From positions 1-16,162 of the forward strand of contig CAZUMH010000082.1 of assembly GCA_964621645.1 (NCBI GenBank): 16,162 bases of DNA, written 5' to 3'. This document shows, one piece after another, positions 1 through 7,534 of the stretch. Source of the stretch: CAZUMH01 sp964621645 (GTDB lineage: Bacteria > Zhuqueibacterota > QNDG01 > JAGLOF01). The stretch's first letter is position 1; each line of letters starts with the position of its first letter. Made by a program: the position numbers and the translations under genes. The notes below the pieces were generated by a model. The model was not told the DNA's origin and made no database searches. It saw only the letters and a program-made list of their open reading frames with translations.

Positions 1-1
1 A

Positions 2-94
2 TACCACCATGAACTGACAGGCTTGACACGCCTGATCAGGATGAAAGGAGGTGATGTGGCCATGCAGGCAAGAGATTCACCAGTTAATTATTAG
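2..94 (+). other. Open frame with perfect Shine-Dalgarno; possible leader peptide or 3' end of an upstream gene
   Basis: Frame 2 is open from the window edge to TAG at 92-94, while the other two plus frames stop at once. It could be the tail of an upstream gene. Positions 44-55 read AAAGGAGGTGAT, a perfect 12-base complement to the usual 16S rRNA 3' end. GTG at 56 or ATG at 62, both in the same frame, would then give a peptide of 12 or 10 codons (MQARDSPVNY from the ATG) ending 41 bases before the next gene. The protein end is too short to assign to a family. Both readings remain open, and whether anything is translated here is inference. Confidence 0.3.
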
Positions 95-135
95 AAATAG
101 GATATTGTACTTAATCTAATACCAGGAGGTGTATA

Positions 136-1461
136 ATGAAGAAAAATATTCCCATTATCAGCTATGGTCTTTTACTGACCATTGTAGCGTTCGGTTTTTT
201 CCAAATATCCAGTAAGACATACACTAGTGGCCACTATGTTTGTTGCGATAATGGGCCGCCTTACGGTACAGATCCATGGAATTTCTCAAGAGCAGAAATG
301 TTTGGTGGATATACTGATTATGACACGACTGTTGGAGGAAAGGGTTATTTAAAAATATCAACATGCATTAGTCTTTGGGAAGAGGGTAATTTTTATAATT
401 GTGAAAATTGCACATACTACCAAGAAGTCACAGATGTGGAAGGCTGGGACTGTTGGCACAGCACACATAGCAATATACATGATTGTGGGTGGTACTATGA
501 TGAAATAATGGGTCCAGTCCTCAGTATCAGTGAAAATGACACTTATTTCAACCCGGGTCAAACTACAATATCTTCTTGTTTCACAGTAGATAACGTCGGT
601 TATTCAACACTAACTTGGTCAACATATAATGATAATGACTGGATATCGAATATTAGTCCTTCAAATGAGGAAGTTGATGAAGGGGATCCCTGTGATGATG
701 TCTTGGTATCCGTTGATCGCACTCAATTAACAGCAAATCAGAGAAGCTCTTCAACTAAAACCGGTCACATTCACGTATCAGCAAATGGACAATCAGAAGA
801 TGTCGAGATAACAGTTGAGATATCAGCTCCATCCACACCGACAAATCTTGTGATGACAAACAAGCACAGCTGGGGACAGGCACCCGTACTGACATGGGAT
901 GACGTTTCCATGGAAGCAAAGTACAAAGTATATCGCCAAATTAATACAGGAAGCTGGGTAAAAATAGCTGAACCAGGTATGAACGTCACGACATATACTG
1001 ACTATGGTATCACCCAAACGAAAGATAATTGTGATAATGTCTATTACAGGGTGACAGCCTGGAATGGTGGCGGTGAATCATCGCCATCAAATATTGTCTC
1101 CACACTTGGTAGTGCACAAAACGAAGTCAACAAAGAGGAAACGGCGCTGGATATTAAATTGAAAGATGATGGTACTCTGCCGAATGAATACTCACTTTTA
1201 AACAGCTATCCGAATCCAGGCAATCCCGGCACCACCATTACTTACAAACTGCCGGAAAGCGGCCATGTGACATTGAGAGTATTCAATGTCCGCGGAGAAA
1301 TCATACGTACTCTGGTTGATCATATTCAGTCTGCCGGTACGCACAAAATATACTGGGATGGATGTAACGATCAAGGCAATGGTGTTGGAACAGGTATGTA
1401 TATTTTTATATTGAATGCCGGCGGCAAAACATTTCATCAAAAGTATTCGCTAATTAAATAA
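136..1461 (+). CDS. Secreted BACON-like/FN3 protein with C-terminal type IX-type sorting domain
   Basis: The protein is 441 aa and probably exported then attached to or released from the cell surface; no enzymatic function is recognised. Residues 1-26 form a signal peptide (KK start, hydrophobic run about 6-22). Residues 32-120 are rich in Cys (36, 37, 77, 89, 92, 106, 117), Trp and Tyr and match no domain I know. Residues about 127-230 look like a BACON/Ig-like domain, 232-326 like fibronectin type III (SxPTNL start, YKVYR, YYRVTAWN), and 354-441 are the FlgD-Ig/Por-type sorting domain (YPNPGNPGTTI, VTLRVFNVRGE, YWDG, GMYIF). AGGAGGTG at 124-131 fixes the ATG start. Local GC by hand count is roughly 33-45 percent, well below the genes right of 3570, so recent acquisition or a separate compositional class is possible. 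The next gene follows on the same strand after a hairpin. Confidence 0.8.
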   Translation: MKKNIPIISYGLLLTIVAFGFFQISSKTYTSGHYVCCDNGPPYGTDPWNFSRAEMFGGYTDYDTTVGGKGYLKISTCISLWEEGNFYNCENCTYYQEVTDVEGWDCWHSTHSNIHDCGWYYDEIMGPVLSISENDTYFNPGQTTISSCFTVDNVGYSTLTWSTYNDNDWISNISPSNEEVDEGDPCDDVLVSVDRTQLTANQRSSSTKTGHIHVSANGQSEDVEITVEISAPSTPTNLVMTNKHSWGQAPVLTWDDVSMEAKYKVYRQINTGSWVKIAEPGMNVTTYTDYGITQTKDNCDNVYYRVTAWNGGGESSPSNIVSTLGSAQNEVNKEETALDIKLKDDGTLPNEYSLLNSYPNPGNPGTTITYKLPESGHVTLRVFNVRGEIIRTLVDHIQSAGTHKIYWDGCNDQGNGVGTGMYIFILNAGGKTFHQKYSLIK

Positions 1462-1468
1462 TTTTTTT

Positions 1469-1507
1469 ATACCTTACCAGCGGAGGTAATCTTCGCTGGT
1501 AAGGTAT
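1469..1507 (+). other. Strong intergenic hairpin, 14-bp perfect stem
   Basis: ATACCTTACCAGCG at 1469-1482 pairs perfectly with 1494-1507 around an 11-base loop. A run of seven T lies before the stem (1462-1468) and none after it, so it is not a standard intrinsic terminator on either strand. It fills the gap between two secreted-protein genes and ends a few bases before the next Shine-Dalgarno (GGGAGG, 1515-1520). It may be an mRNA-stabilising or processing structure, or a protein-binding dyad. Confidence 0.7.
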
Positions 1508-1525
1508 ACTCCCCAGGGAGGTATC

Positions 1526-3325
1526 ATGAAAACCTTTTTTATTCTTATTCCGCTTCTTCTCGGCACTCCGACAATACTATTCAGCCAGCCAGCTCAAATG
1601 CATAACAATTCCTGGCAGACAGATGGTTTCACTATACAAGGGATTGACTATGACATAAAAAATAAAATAATGATTACCCATACAGCATATCATTCTGATA
1701 TCCCCCTCATGCCCGGTTGGCCTGTAAAAGTTGGTTCTTTTCCACAATACCCGGTAGCTGCTGATCTTAACGATGACGGCTACCGGGAAGTCATTATTGG
1801 TGATGCCAATGGCTATGTGAACATATTGACCTATGACGGCCAGCCATTCACGGATGCTTGGCCTAAACAATTGGGGACGGGTGTGTCATCACCCGCTGTT
1901 GCTGATATTAACAATGACGGCATAAAGGAAATAGTTATCGTCGAACAGGACAACACCAATTCATATGGTGATTATTGGCCAAACGGGCGAGTGCATGTGC
2001 TGAAACCGAATGGATCCTATATTGCTGGCTGGCCCTTCATCCTTGAAGGAAGTCATAATTGTACAAATTCAGTTAGTATCGGGGATATCAACAACGACGG
2101 GACGTTGGACATTATCACTTCAACCGGAAGATCATACGGTGGCGGTGACAATGACCCGAATACAATTATCTACTACAACAAAACATATGCATTCAATTAT
2201 GACGGTACACTGCTAGACGGATGGCCGGTGGAACCGGATTCATCATCGGGGTTTATCAGACAACCGCGTTCTCCGCATGTATTAGTTGATCTGGATGATG
2301 ACGGCTATCTGGAAATTATTATCGGGTACCTAAATCGTCTGGAACCGAATAACGGCACGAACGCCATTTATGCATTACGTTATGACGGAACTGTAAAGCC
2401 GGGCAATTTCCCTATTACAAATGAGACGTGGAACTATGCGCTTGCTGCGGCTGATATGGACGGCGATGATGTCTACGAAATCTATTCTCACGGAAGACGG
2501 TATGACAGAGATGGCAATCCCGATCCCACGTGGAAATATCAACCTTATATTCTTACAAAATTGGCCTTCGCCGATGTCGATCAGGATGGTTTACCGGAGA
2601 TGATCTGTGCTTCCGATTCTGTGCATGTGCTCGATGTAAACGGGCGTGAACTTCCCGGTTGGCCGGTTCCCACTATCTATGGGGATATTATCGACGGCAA
2701 TCCGGTTGCCGGGGACATAGACGGTGATGACGATATAGAAATATTAATCGGCACACATAGGACAAATAATATTTATGCCTGGCACCATGACGGCACACCG
2801 GTGGAAGGTTTTCCTCTAACAACCAGTGGAAGTAATTCAAAAATAGCTCTAAGCGACCTTGACGGTGACGGTAATATAGAATTGATTTCTGCTTGTGAAA
2901 ATAGTTACATCTACGTTTGGGAAATCCCCTCCAAGGGACCTTGCACAAATCTGCCCTGGCCCATGTATCAGCACGACGAACGGCACACCGGAGTCCTGCC
3001 CAGCGGCTGGACAGCTGTAGAAGAAAAAGATAAGTCCTCAATTCCTGCTGATTTCAGCCTCTCCCAGAATTACCCCAATCCATTCAATGACCAAACTATC
3101 ATACACTACACCCTCTCTCAGCCTAGTGATGTCAGCCTTAAAATCTTCGATCTCAGGGGCCGTCTCGTCCGGGTACTGAAAGGAGGAGAGGAAACGATGG
3201 GGAGTCACTCCGTTTTCTGGGATGGGAAGGACGAAGGCGGCAGGTCCACTCCCAGCGGCATCTATATTTACAGGTTGGATGTTGCAGACAGGATGCTGAC
3301 GAAAAAGCTGGTGCTGCAGCGGTAG
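1526..3325 (+). CDS. Secreted FG-GAP/VCBS beta-propeller protein with C-terminal type IX-type sorting domain
   Basis: The protein is 599 aa and likely a surface or extracellular calcium-dependent propeller; the binding partner is unknown. Residues 1-20 form a signal peptide ending in FSQ. Eight calcium-loop motifs of the DxDxDG type start near D80, D127, D187, D255, D310, D350, D397 and D444. Each is followed by a hydrophobic strand such as EVIIG or EIIIG, and GWP turns recur between them; two loops end in DD instead of DG. WPMYQHDERHTG near 478-489 closes the propeller, as is common in this family. Residues 510-599 are the sorting domain (NYPNPFN, VSLKIFDLRGRLVR, FWDGKDEGG, SGIYIYRL). ATG follows GGGAGG at 1515-1520. 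GC is mostly about 28-50 percent in the propeller lines counted and about 43-58 percent in the last 270 bases, a modest hint of mosaic origin. Confidence 0.9.
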   Translation: MKTFFILIPLLLGTPTILFSQPAQMHNNSWQTDGFTIQGIDYDIKNKIMITHTAYHSDIPLMPGWPVKVGSFPQYPVAADLNDDGYREVIIGDANGYVNILTYDGQPFTDAWPKQLGTGVSSPAVADINNDGIKEIVIVEQDNTNSYGDYWPNGRVHVLKPNGSYIAGWPFILEGSHNCTNSVSIGDINNDGTLDIITSTGRSYGGGDNDPNTIIYYNKTYAFNYDGTLLDGWPVEPDSSSGFIRQPRSPHVLVDLDDDGYLEIIIGYLNRLEPNNGTNAIYALRYDGTVKPGNFPITNETWNYALAAADMDGDDVYEIYSHGRRYDRDGNPDPTWKYQPYILTKLAFADVDQDGLPEMICASDSVHVLDVNGRELPGWPVPTIYGDIIDGNPVAGDIDGDDDIEILIGTHRTNNIYAWHHDGTPVEGFPLTTSGSNSKIALSDLDGDGNIELISACENSYIYVWEIPSKGPCTNLPWPMYQHDERHTGVLPSGWTAVEEKDKSSIPADFSLSQNYPNPFNDQTIIHYTLSQPSDVSLKIFDLRGRLVRVLKGGEETMGSHSVFWDGKDEGGRSTPSGIYIYRLDVADRMLTKKLVLQR

Positions 3326-3380
3326 TAGAACGGGATTCTATCCCAAAGATACCTCACCTCACGCTGCATCAAGGCGGGCC

Positions 3381-3418
3381 ACGTGCGACGCACCTTGGAG
3401 GTGCGTCGCACGTTTTTT
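3381..3418 (+). terminator. Intrinsic terminator built from nested palindromes (copy 1 of 2)
   Basis: ACGTGCGACGCACCT at 3381-3395 pairs perfectly with 3399-3413 across the loop TGG, and six T follow at 3413-3418. It lies 55 bases after the stop of the propeller gene and fits a plus-strand terminator. Each arm is itself nearly palindromic (GTGCG-A/T-CGCAC). The same element, with 19 identical bases through the left arm, recurs at 15283-15319. Confidence 0.85.
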
Positions 3419-3472
3419 CATATCCCGATCGCCCTGGGTATTCATCCGAGATGTTTTATAGGTGGGAGAAGC

Positions 3473-3509
3473 AGAGCCTCCCGGAGGTTCTAAACCTCAG
3501 GGAGGCTCT
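3473..3509. repeat. Inverted repeat, 17-bp arms with one mismatch
   Basis: AGAGCCTCCCGGAGGTT at 3473-3489 faces 3493-3509 with loop CTA and a single mismatch. No T run follows on either strand, so a simple terminator is unlikely. A shorter pair, ATATCCC at 3420-3426 and GGGATAT at 3520-3526, brackets it, so about 107 bp could fold as one extended structure. It sits in the convergent gap between the propeller gene and the M29 peptidase. A REP-like or miniature mobile element is one possibility; the sequence alone does not decide. Confidence 0.65.
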
Positions 3510-3543
3510 AAATTGGTATGGGATATTTCCCGCTTAGATCATG

Positions 3544-3577
3544 AAAAAATTGAATAAAATAATATCATTTTATTCAA
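3544..3577 (-). terminator. AT-rich terminator of the minus-strand peptidase operon
   Basis: Read on the minus strand, TTGAATAAAAT (3577-3567) pairs perfectly with ATTTTATTCAA (3560-3550) around a six-base loop, and six T follow (3549-3544). The TAA of the M29 gene (3572-3570) lies inside the first arm, so a ribosome at the stop would cover the stem. The stem is AT-rich and therefore weak, but its position is exactly right. Confidence 0.6.
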
Positions 3578-4679
3578 ACAAGAACTTTCCCTTCTCATAG
3601 ATCAACTGCCCGTCCCCGTAGATCTCGCCTTCCCGCCGCATGTCCATGAGCATATCCCAGTGAATCGCCGATGTGTTCCTGCTGCCGCTTTGGGGCAGTC
3701 CCCGGCCCAGGGCCAAGTGCACGGTGCCGCCGATCTTTTCATCGAAGAGCATGTGCTTGCTGAAACGGGTTATATTGGCATTAGTGCCGATGGCAATCTC
3801 TCCGGCGCGGGCGGCCCCCTCGTCCGTATGGATGAGGGCCGTCAGGAGGGCTTCACCCTTTGCCGCGCTGGCGGACGTGACTGTTCCCTTCCGGAATTCC
3901 AGCCGGATATCCTCGATCTCCTCTCCCTGGAATATGCCGGGAAAGCTGAAGCGGATCTTCCCTTCCACTGAATCTTCCACCGGACCGGTGAACACCTCGC
4001 CGTCCGGAAAATTGTTTTTCCCGTCGCAGTTGACCCAGGTGCGGCCACGGCAGCTGAAGCTGAGGTCCGTATCCTCTCCCACAAAACACATCTCACTGAT
4101 TTTGTCCAGCCGTTTGCAAATGGTTTCCTGCCGGCCGGAGAATTCCCGCCAGAATGTTTCCGGATCCTCATCGTTCAGACGCATAGCTCCGAAAACAAAC
4201 TCCGTGTACTCCTCCAGGCTCATCCCGGCTTCCTGAGCCAGCGGCGCGGAAGGGTAGGCCGTACCCACCCAGCGCAGCTTTCCCTCGACCCAGCGGCGGG
4301 TAAGCATATCCGTGATGGGACCCCGCGCCCTGACGGCCCGCTGCTTCTTCTCCGGATCAATGCCGCTGAGGGCCCGGGGATTTAAGTCCGGGAAAACGGA
4401 AATGAGCACATCCGCTTCCTCCATCTCCCGCAGCTGCAGCGGATCGGTGTAATCCAGCTGATGCTCCCGGGCTAAGGAGAAGAAAAGATGCTGTTGATCC
4501 TCAAAGAGAAGATGGCTGCGGGGATGGGCTCCGACGCGGAGCACCTCCCGGTAGATCTCTTTAACCAGAGGGACGGAAAGAGTGCTCCCCGAGATGGAGA
4601 CCAGCTCCCCTTTCTTCACCCGGGTGGAGTAGTGAACCAGAATCCGGGCCAGTTTTACCAGTCGTTGATCAGCCATCAT
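3570..4679 (-). CDS. M29-family metal-dependent aminopeptidase
   Basis: This is a cytoplasmic aminopeptidase of the thermophilic AmpS/AmpT type, removing N-terminal residues from peptides with a two-metal centre. I start it at ATG 4679 (369 aa), which has AAAGGA a few bases upstream and gives the family-like opening ADQRLVKLARILVHYSTRVKKGELVSI split by conserved spacing; a TTG at 4697 would add six residues and is less likely, and ATG 4676 is possible. Expected metal ligands are visible: E228 (PDGEVFTGP), E294 (AGEIAIGTN), H321 (GGTVHLALG), H340 and D342 (SAIHWDM). E228 and E294 are 66 residues apart, as in AmpT. The position of the conserved catalytic Tyr, seven residues after H321, is Leu328. 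No signal peptide is present. It is the last gene of a three-gene operon, directly behind the M28 gene. Confidence 0.9.
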   Translation of the reverse strand: MMADQRLVKLARILVHYSTRVKKGELVSISGSTLSVPLVKEIYREVLRVGAHPRSHLLFEDQQHLFFSLAREHQLDYTDPLQLREMEEADVLISVFPDLNPRALSGIDPEKKQRAVRARGPITDMLTRRWVEGKLRWVGTAYPSAPLAQEAGMSLEEYTEFVFGAMRLNDEDPETFWREFSGRQETICKRLDKISEMCFVGEDTDLSFSCRGRTWVNCDGKNNFPDGEVFTGPVEDSVEGKIRFSFPGIFQGEEIEDIRLEFRKGTVTSASAAKGEALLTALIHTDEGAARAGEIAIGTNANITRFSKHMLFDEKIGGTVHLALGRGLPQSGSRNTSAIHWDMLMDMRREGEIYGDGQLIYEKGKFLFE

Positions 4680-4693
4680 TGTGTCCTTTTCAT

Positions 4694-6982
4694 TCAATTA
4701 TTATGGACGGGCTGCCGCAACGTATCGGTTCGCGTGACCACGGTGGTGCGGATGATGTCGGCCAGGGGCGCCTCCACTGTCAGCGGCAGCGGCAGGCCGG
4801 TATAGTACGCCCGTACCCGGCGGATCAGCAGACTGCCCGGATCCTTGACCAGCGTGATACGGCAGGGAATTTCCCGCGGCGGTTCCCACCTCCAGGTCAG
4901 TTCCATGGATTTCTTCCCGAGAGAGAATCCCAGATCGGACCAGGCTGTATCGATACCCAGAGTATCCACGCTGAGTGACATTCTCACCTGGCGCAGCGGT
5001 TTTTCACTCACTATCATCCAGTCCAGGGTGACCGTATCCTTCTCCCCGCGGTGCCAGGTCTCATTTCCGGAGACATCGAACCAATCAGCCGTGAAATCAA
5101 GGGGCAGGATATCCTTCAACACCCGGCCGTTATAGGAGCGGTTCAGGCTGTCGCCTTCCACCCGCACATTGCGGAGAAAATCATTTCCCAAAAGCTGCAG
5201 TTTGTCCTCACCGCTGTTGCAGTTATAGGAGGCGGTCACCAGCACCTGAGGCCGCCAGCGCTCGTTATAGGAGGGGAGCAACGCCAGGATGATGCCGCCA
5301 GCCAACACCAGCACGGCGAGGGTCCAGCCGGCCGCCCGGCTTTTAAATCCTCCCAGAAAGGAGCGGAACGGATCATCCCGGGCCAGCAGCCAAGCCAGAA
5401 CGTATACCGCGGGCAGGGCCAGGATAAGCTGTCCGATTATTAGTACCAGAGCATAGAGGATATCCTTCCACCAGGAATCCAGTGCGAATCCGGTCAGGCT
5501 GATCATATGGGCCATAAAAGGGAAAGCCTCGGAAAAGATAAGCGGGAAAAGCGGTGTCAGCGCCAAAACGGCCAGGATGCGGCACGGCCAATTCCAGGGC
5601 AGAAACAGGGCCAGGCTGAAAAGGAGCAGACCCATCGCCGGATAGAGAGCCAGACGGGCGCTGGCTAATCCGAACAAGATACTATAGATAAAGAATATGA
5701 TGAAGGCCCGCAAGGCGTAGGTGTGCGGTTCAGACCGGAAACGTCTGAAGAGTCGCAGCGCCAGCCAGATCCCGGCTGCGGCCCACACGAGGGAATACCA
5801 GAGGTAGAGATAGAGATGGACCGGCCAGACCATTTTCCAACCCTTGACCAGGCTGAGGGCCGCGTACCCCAGGCGGGAAAAGACAAGGGCCGTAAGAAGG
5901 ACACCCAGCACCTTAAGCGCGGAGAGGTGAATCTCTTTATCTTTCAGTTGGGGCGACCGTTCTTTGCGGCTTCGCATATACGCCGTAAGGCCCGCGAGCA
6001 GGGCCAGGATGATAATAATCCTGAGCAGAAAGGGCGGAATAAAAAGCAACAACCCGGCCACCTGCAGCAGCATATAGCGTCTGTTCCCTGCTTCGGGCAC
6101 TCCCTCGGCCTGATATTTGTTGATCAGCCCCTCCAGTAACTGCCCGAAATCCGCCAGGGATTTCCGGTCGATGAATGTGAGCCTGTCCTGGGGTGTGTGA
6201 ATGGGAGAGTTGTTGACCCCGGTGGTAAAATCGATAGCCGGAATGTGTTTCTGCAGAAAGGGGATATGATCGGAACCGGCTCCCCCGGCCAGATTGTTCA
6301 GCGTGAGAAAGTGAGTCGGGTAAACGAGACGGTGTATCCCCAGACTGCGGTCCATGCGGAAGGCGTCCCGCATGAGCCAGGGGGGGCTCTGCAGGGCCTT
6401 ATCGTCCGAAAGGATGAAGATCTTCTCCTTCTCTCCGCTCATATCGACACAGAGCATGAGACGCACCTTGTCCAGATCGGCATACTTTTCCGTAAAGGCC
6501 TCTGATCCCGCCAAACCGGCCTCTTCACCGCCGAAAACGGCAAAGACCATGGTATAGCGGCGGGGCCGGCCGCTCCAGACCCGGGCCAGCTCCACTACCG
6601 TGGAAGCGCCGCTGCCGTTGTCATTGGCACCGGGAATTTCAGGAGAAGCGGAATCGATATGCCCGCCCAGGACAATGGAAGAATCGCTCTCACCCCGGAA
6701 GATCCCCACGGCAACGCCGCTCTTAGTGTTGATGGCCGCGCCGTGGCCCTGGAACCGGTCATAGGGGATGATGTACGCGGCATCAGCACCGTAACGCTGA
6801 AACCGTGCCAAGCCCCAGCGTAAAGCTTGTGCTTCCGCTGTCGACCCCATAGGCCTCGGCCCGATCACCTCACTAAGATGCTGGATATTGGCCCAAACGC
6901 TGTCGGCCTGAAAAGTGATCTCCTGAGCCGATAAAACAGAAGCTGTAAGCAGGATAACCACAAGGGGAATAAGCCGTTTCAT
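4694..6982 (-). CDS. Multi-spanning membrane M28-family zinc peptidase (ERMP1/Pff1-like architecture)
   Basis: The protein is 762 aa. Residues 1-20 form a signal peptide (KRLIPLVVILLTASVLSAQ), followed by an M28 peptidase domain at about 25-290. Zinc and catalytic residues are visible: H108 and D110 (GGHIDS), D121 (GANDNGSG), E153/E154 (GGEEAGLAGS), D180 (CVDMSG) and H262 (NSPIHTPQD). About eight hydrophobic segments lie between 303 and 570, then a soluble C-terminal domain (571-762) that by topology should face the periplasm with the peptidase domain. M28 followed by a membrane bundle and a luminal domain is the plan of eukaryotic ERMP1 and vacuolar Pff1. The likely substrate is peptide N-termini outside the cytoplasm. 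The start ATG overlaps the stop of the preceding methyltransferase (ATGA), with AAAGGAG just upstream. Confidence 0.9.
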   Translation of the reverse strand: MKRLIPLVVILLTASVLSAQEITFQADSVWANIQHLSEVIGPRPMGSTAEAQALRWGLARFQRYGADAAYIIPYDRFQGHGAAINTKSGVAVGIFRGESDSSIVLGGHIDSASPEIPGANDNGSGASTVVELARVWSGRPRRYTMVFAVFGGEEAGLAGSEAFTEKYADLDKVRLMLCVDMSGEKEKIFILSDDKALQSPPWLMRDAFRMDRSLGIHRLVYPTHFLTLNNLAGGAGSDHIPFLQKHIPAIDFTTGVNNSPIHTPQDRLTFIDRKSLADFGQLLEGLINKYQAEGVPEAGNRRYMLLQVAGLLLFIPPFLLRIIIILALLAGLTAYMRSRKERSPQLKDKEIHLSALKVLGVLLTALVFSRLGYAALSLVKGWKMVWPVHLYLYLWYSLVWAAAGIWLALRLFRRFRSEPHTYALRAFIIFFIYSILFGLASARLALYPAMGLLLFSLALFLPWNWPCRILAVLALTPLFPLIFSEAFPFMAHMISLTGFALDSWWKDILYALVLIIGQLILALPAVYVLAWLLARDDPFRSFLGGFKSRAAGWTLAVLVLAGGIILALLPSYNERWRPQVLVTASYNCNSGEDKLQLLGNDFLRNVRVEGDSLNRSYNGRVLKDILPLDFTADWFDVSGNETWHRGEKDTVTLDWMIVSEKPLRQVRMSLSVDTLGIDTAWSDLGFSLGKKSMELTWRWEPPREIPCRITLVKDPGSLLIRRVRAYYTGLPLPLTVEAPLADIIRTTVVTRTDTLRQPVHNN

Positions 6983-7470
6983 GATTTTCTCCTTTCTGAA
7001 AAAAGGCGTACCGCTCCGGTGACCATATTGAAGCGGGGCACCCGTTCACAATAAACCGTGTATTCTTTCCCGTAGCGGGATGCGAGGAATTGCTCCTCGG
7101 CCCGAGCCTGCCGGTAAAAAAAGAAAATTGCCCCCAACGCCAGGCCGATTATCACCGCGTGCTGACTGACAAGAGCGAACAGTATATTTACTAATACGTA
7201 GGAAAGATACTGAGGATTCCGCAGCAGTGAAAAAATTCCCTCGGTTACCAGAGTATCCGATTCGTAATAAGCACCGCCTTCGGGTATCCTCCCGTATTTT
7301 TTAAAATGGATGACGGGCACAATCCAGAGAATAATGATCAACGGGACGAGGCCGATCCCCAGATACCGTAACAAGGCGCATCCCGGTCTTCTCAGTTGGG
7401 CGCTGAGGATGAGCAGAAGAGCGGTAAACGCGCAGGCCGCCAGATCATTGAAACAGGGATATCTCTTCAC
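6979..7470 (-). CDS. ICMT/PEMT-like membrane methyltransferase
   Basis: The protein is 163 aa, an integral membrane protein of the isoprenylcysteine carboxyl methyltransferase/phospholipid methyltransferase fold; its substrate is unknown. Hydrophobic segments lie near 8-25, 34-55 and a double span near 85-118. The family signature follows the usual order: LVTEGIFSLLRNPQYLSY (RNP in place of the common RHP), then EEQFLASRYGKEYTVYCERVPRF, the S-adenosylmethionine-side motif. The start is GTG at 7470, because the frame is closed upstream by TGA and contains no early ATG; no clear Shine-Dalgarno is visible, so the exact start is uncertain. It is first in the operon and translationally coupled to the M28 peptidase by a 4-base overlap. 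The promoter at 7535-7563 lies about 60 bases upstream. Confidence 0.8.
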   Translation of the reverse strand: MKRYPCFNDLAACAFTALLLILSAQLRRPGCALLRYLGIGLVPLIIILWIVPVIHFKKYGRIPEGGAYYESDTLVTEGIFSLLRNPQYLSYVLVNILFALVSQHAVIIGLALGAIFFFYRQARAEEQFLASRYGKEYTVYCERVPRFNMVTGAVRLFSERRKS

Positions 7471-7534
7471 GGGCGCAGCCGATATGTTTTCAATCTGTCA
7501 CTGGTAGTGTATGATATTCTGGATTCGACCCTTG

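Noticed and set aside
23..28. TTGACA as a -35 box for the first gene
   Set aside because: No acceptable -10 box lies 15-19 bases downstream; that position is the Shine-Dalgarno stretch.
3381..3413. CRISPR-like or integron-like repeat
   Set aside because: Only one unit is present per site, with no spacers, array, integrase or cas genes; T runs after the stem indicate a terminator.
3673..4236. 187-aa plus-strand open frame
   Set aside because: It is antisense to the well-supported M29 peptidase, has no domain pattern, and its existence follows from the GC-rich codons of the real gene.
4680..4697. TTG at 4697 as start of the M29 gene
   Set aside because: It lies upstream of the AAAGGA ribosome site and adds residues not seen in the family; ATG at 4679 or 4676 fits better.
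5723..6139. 138-aa plus-strand open frame inside the M28 gene
   Set aside because: It mirrors membrane-span and linker codons of the M28 peptidase; no start signal or recognisable domain.
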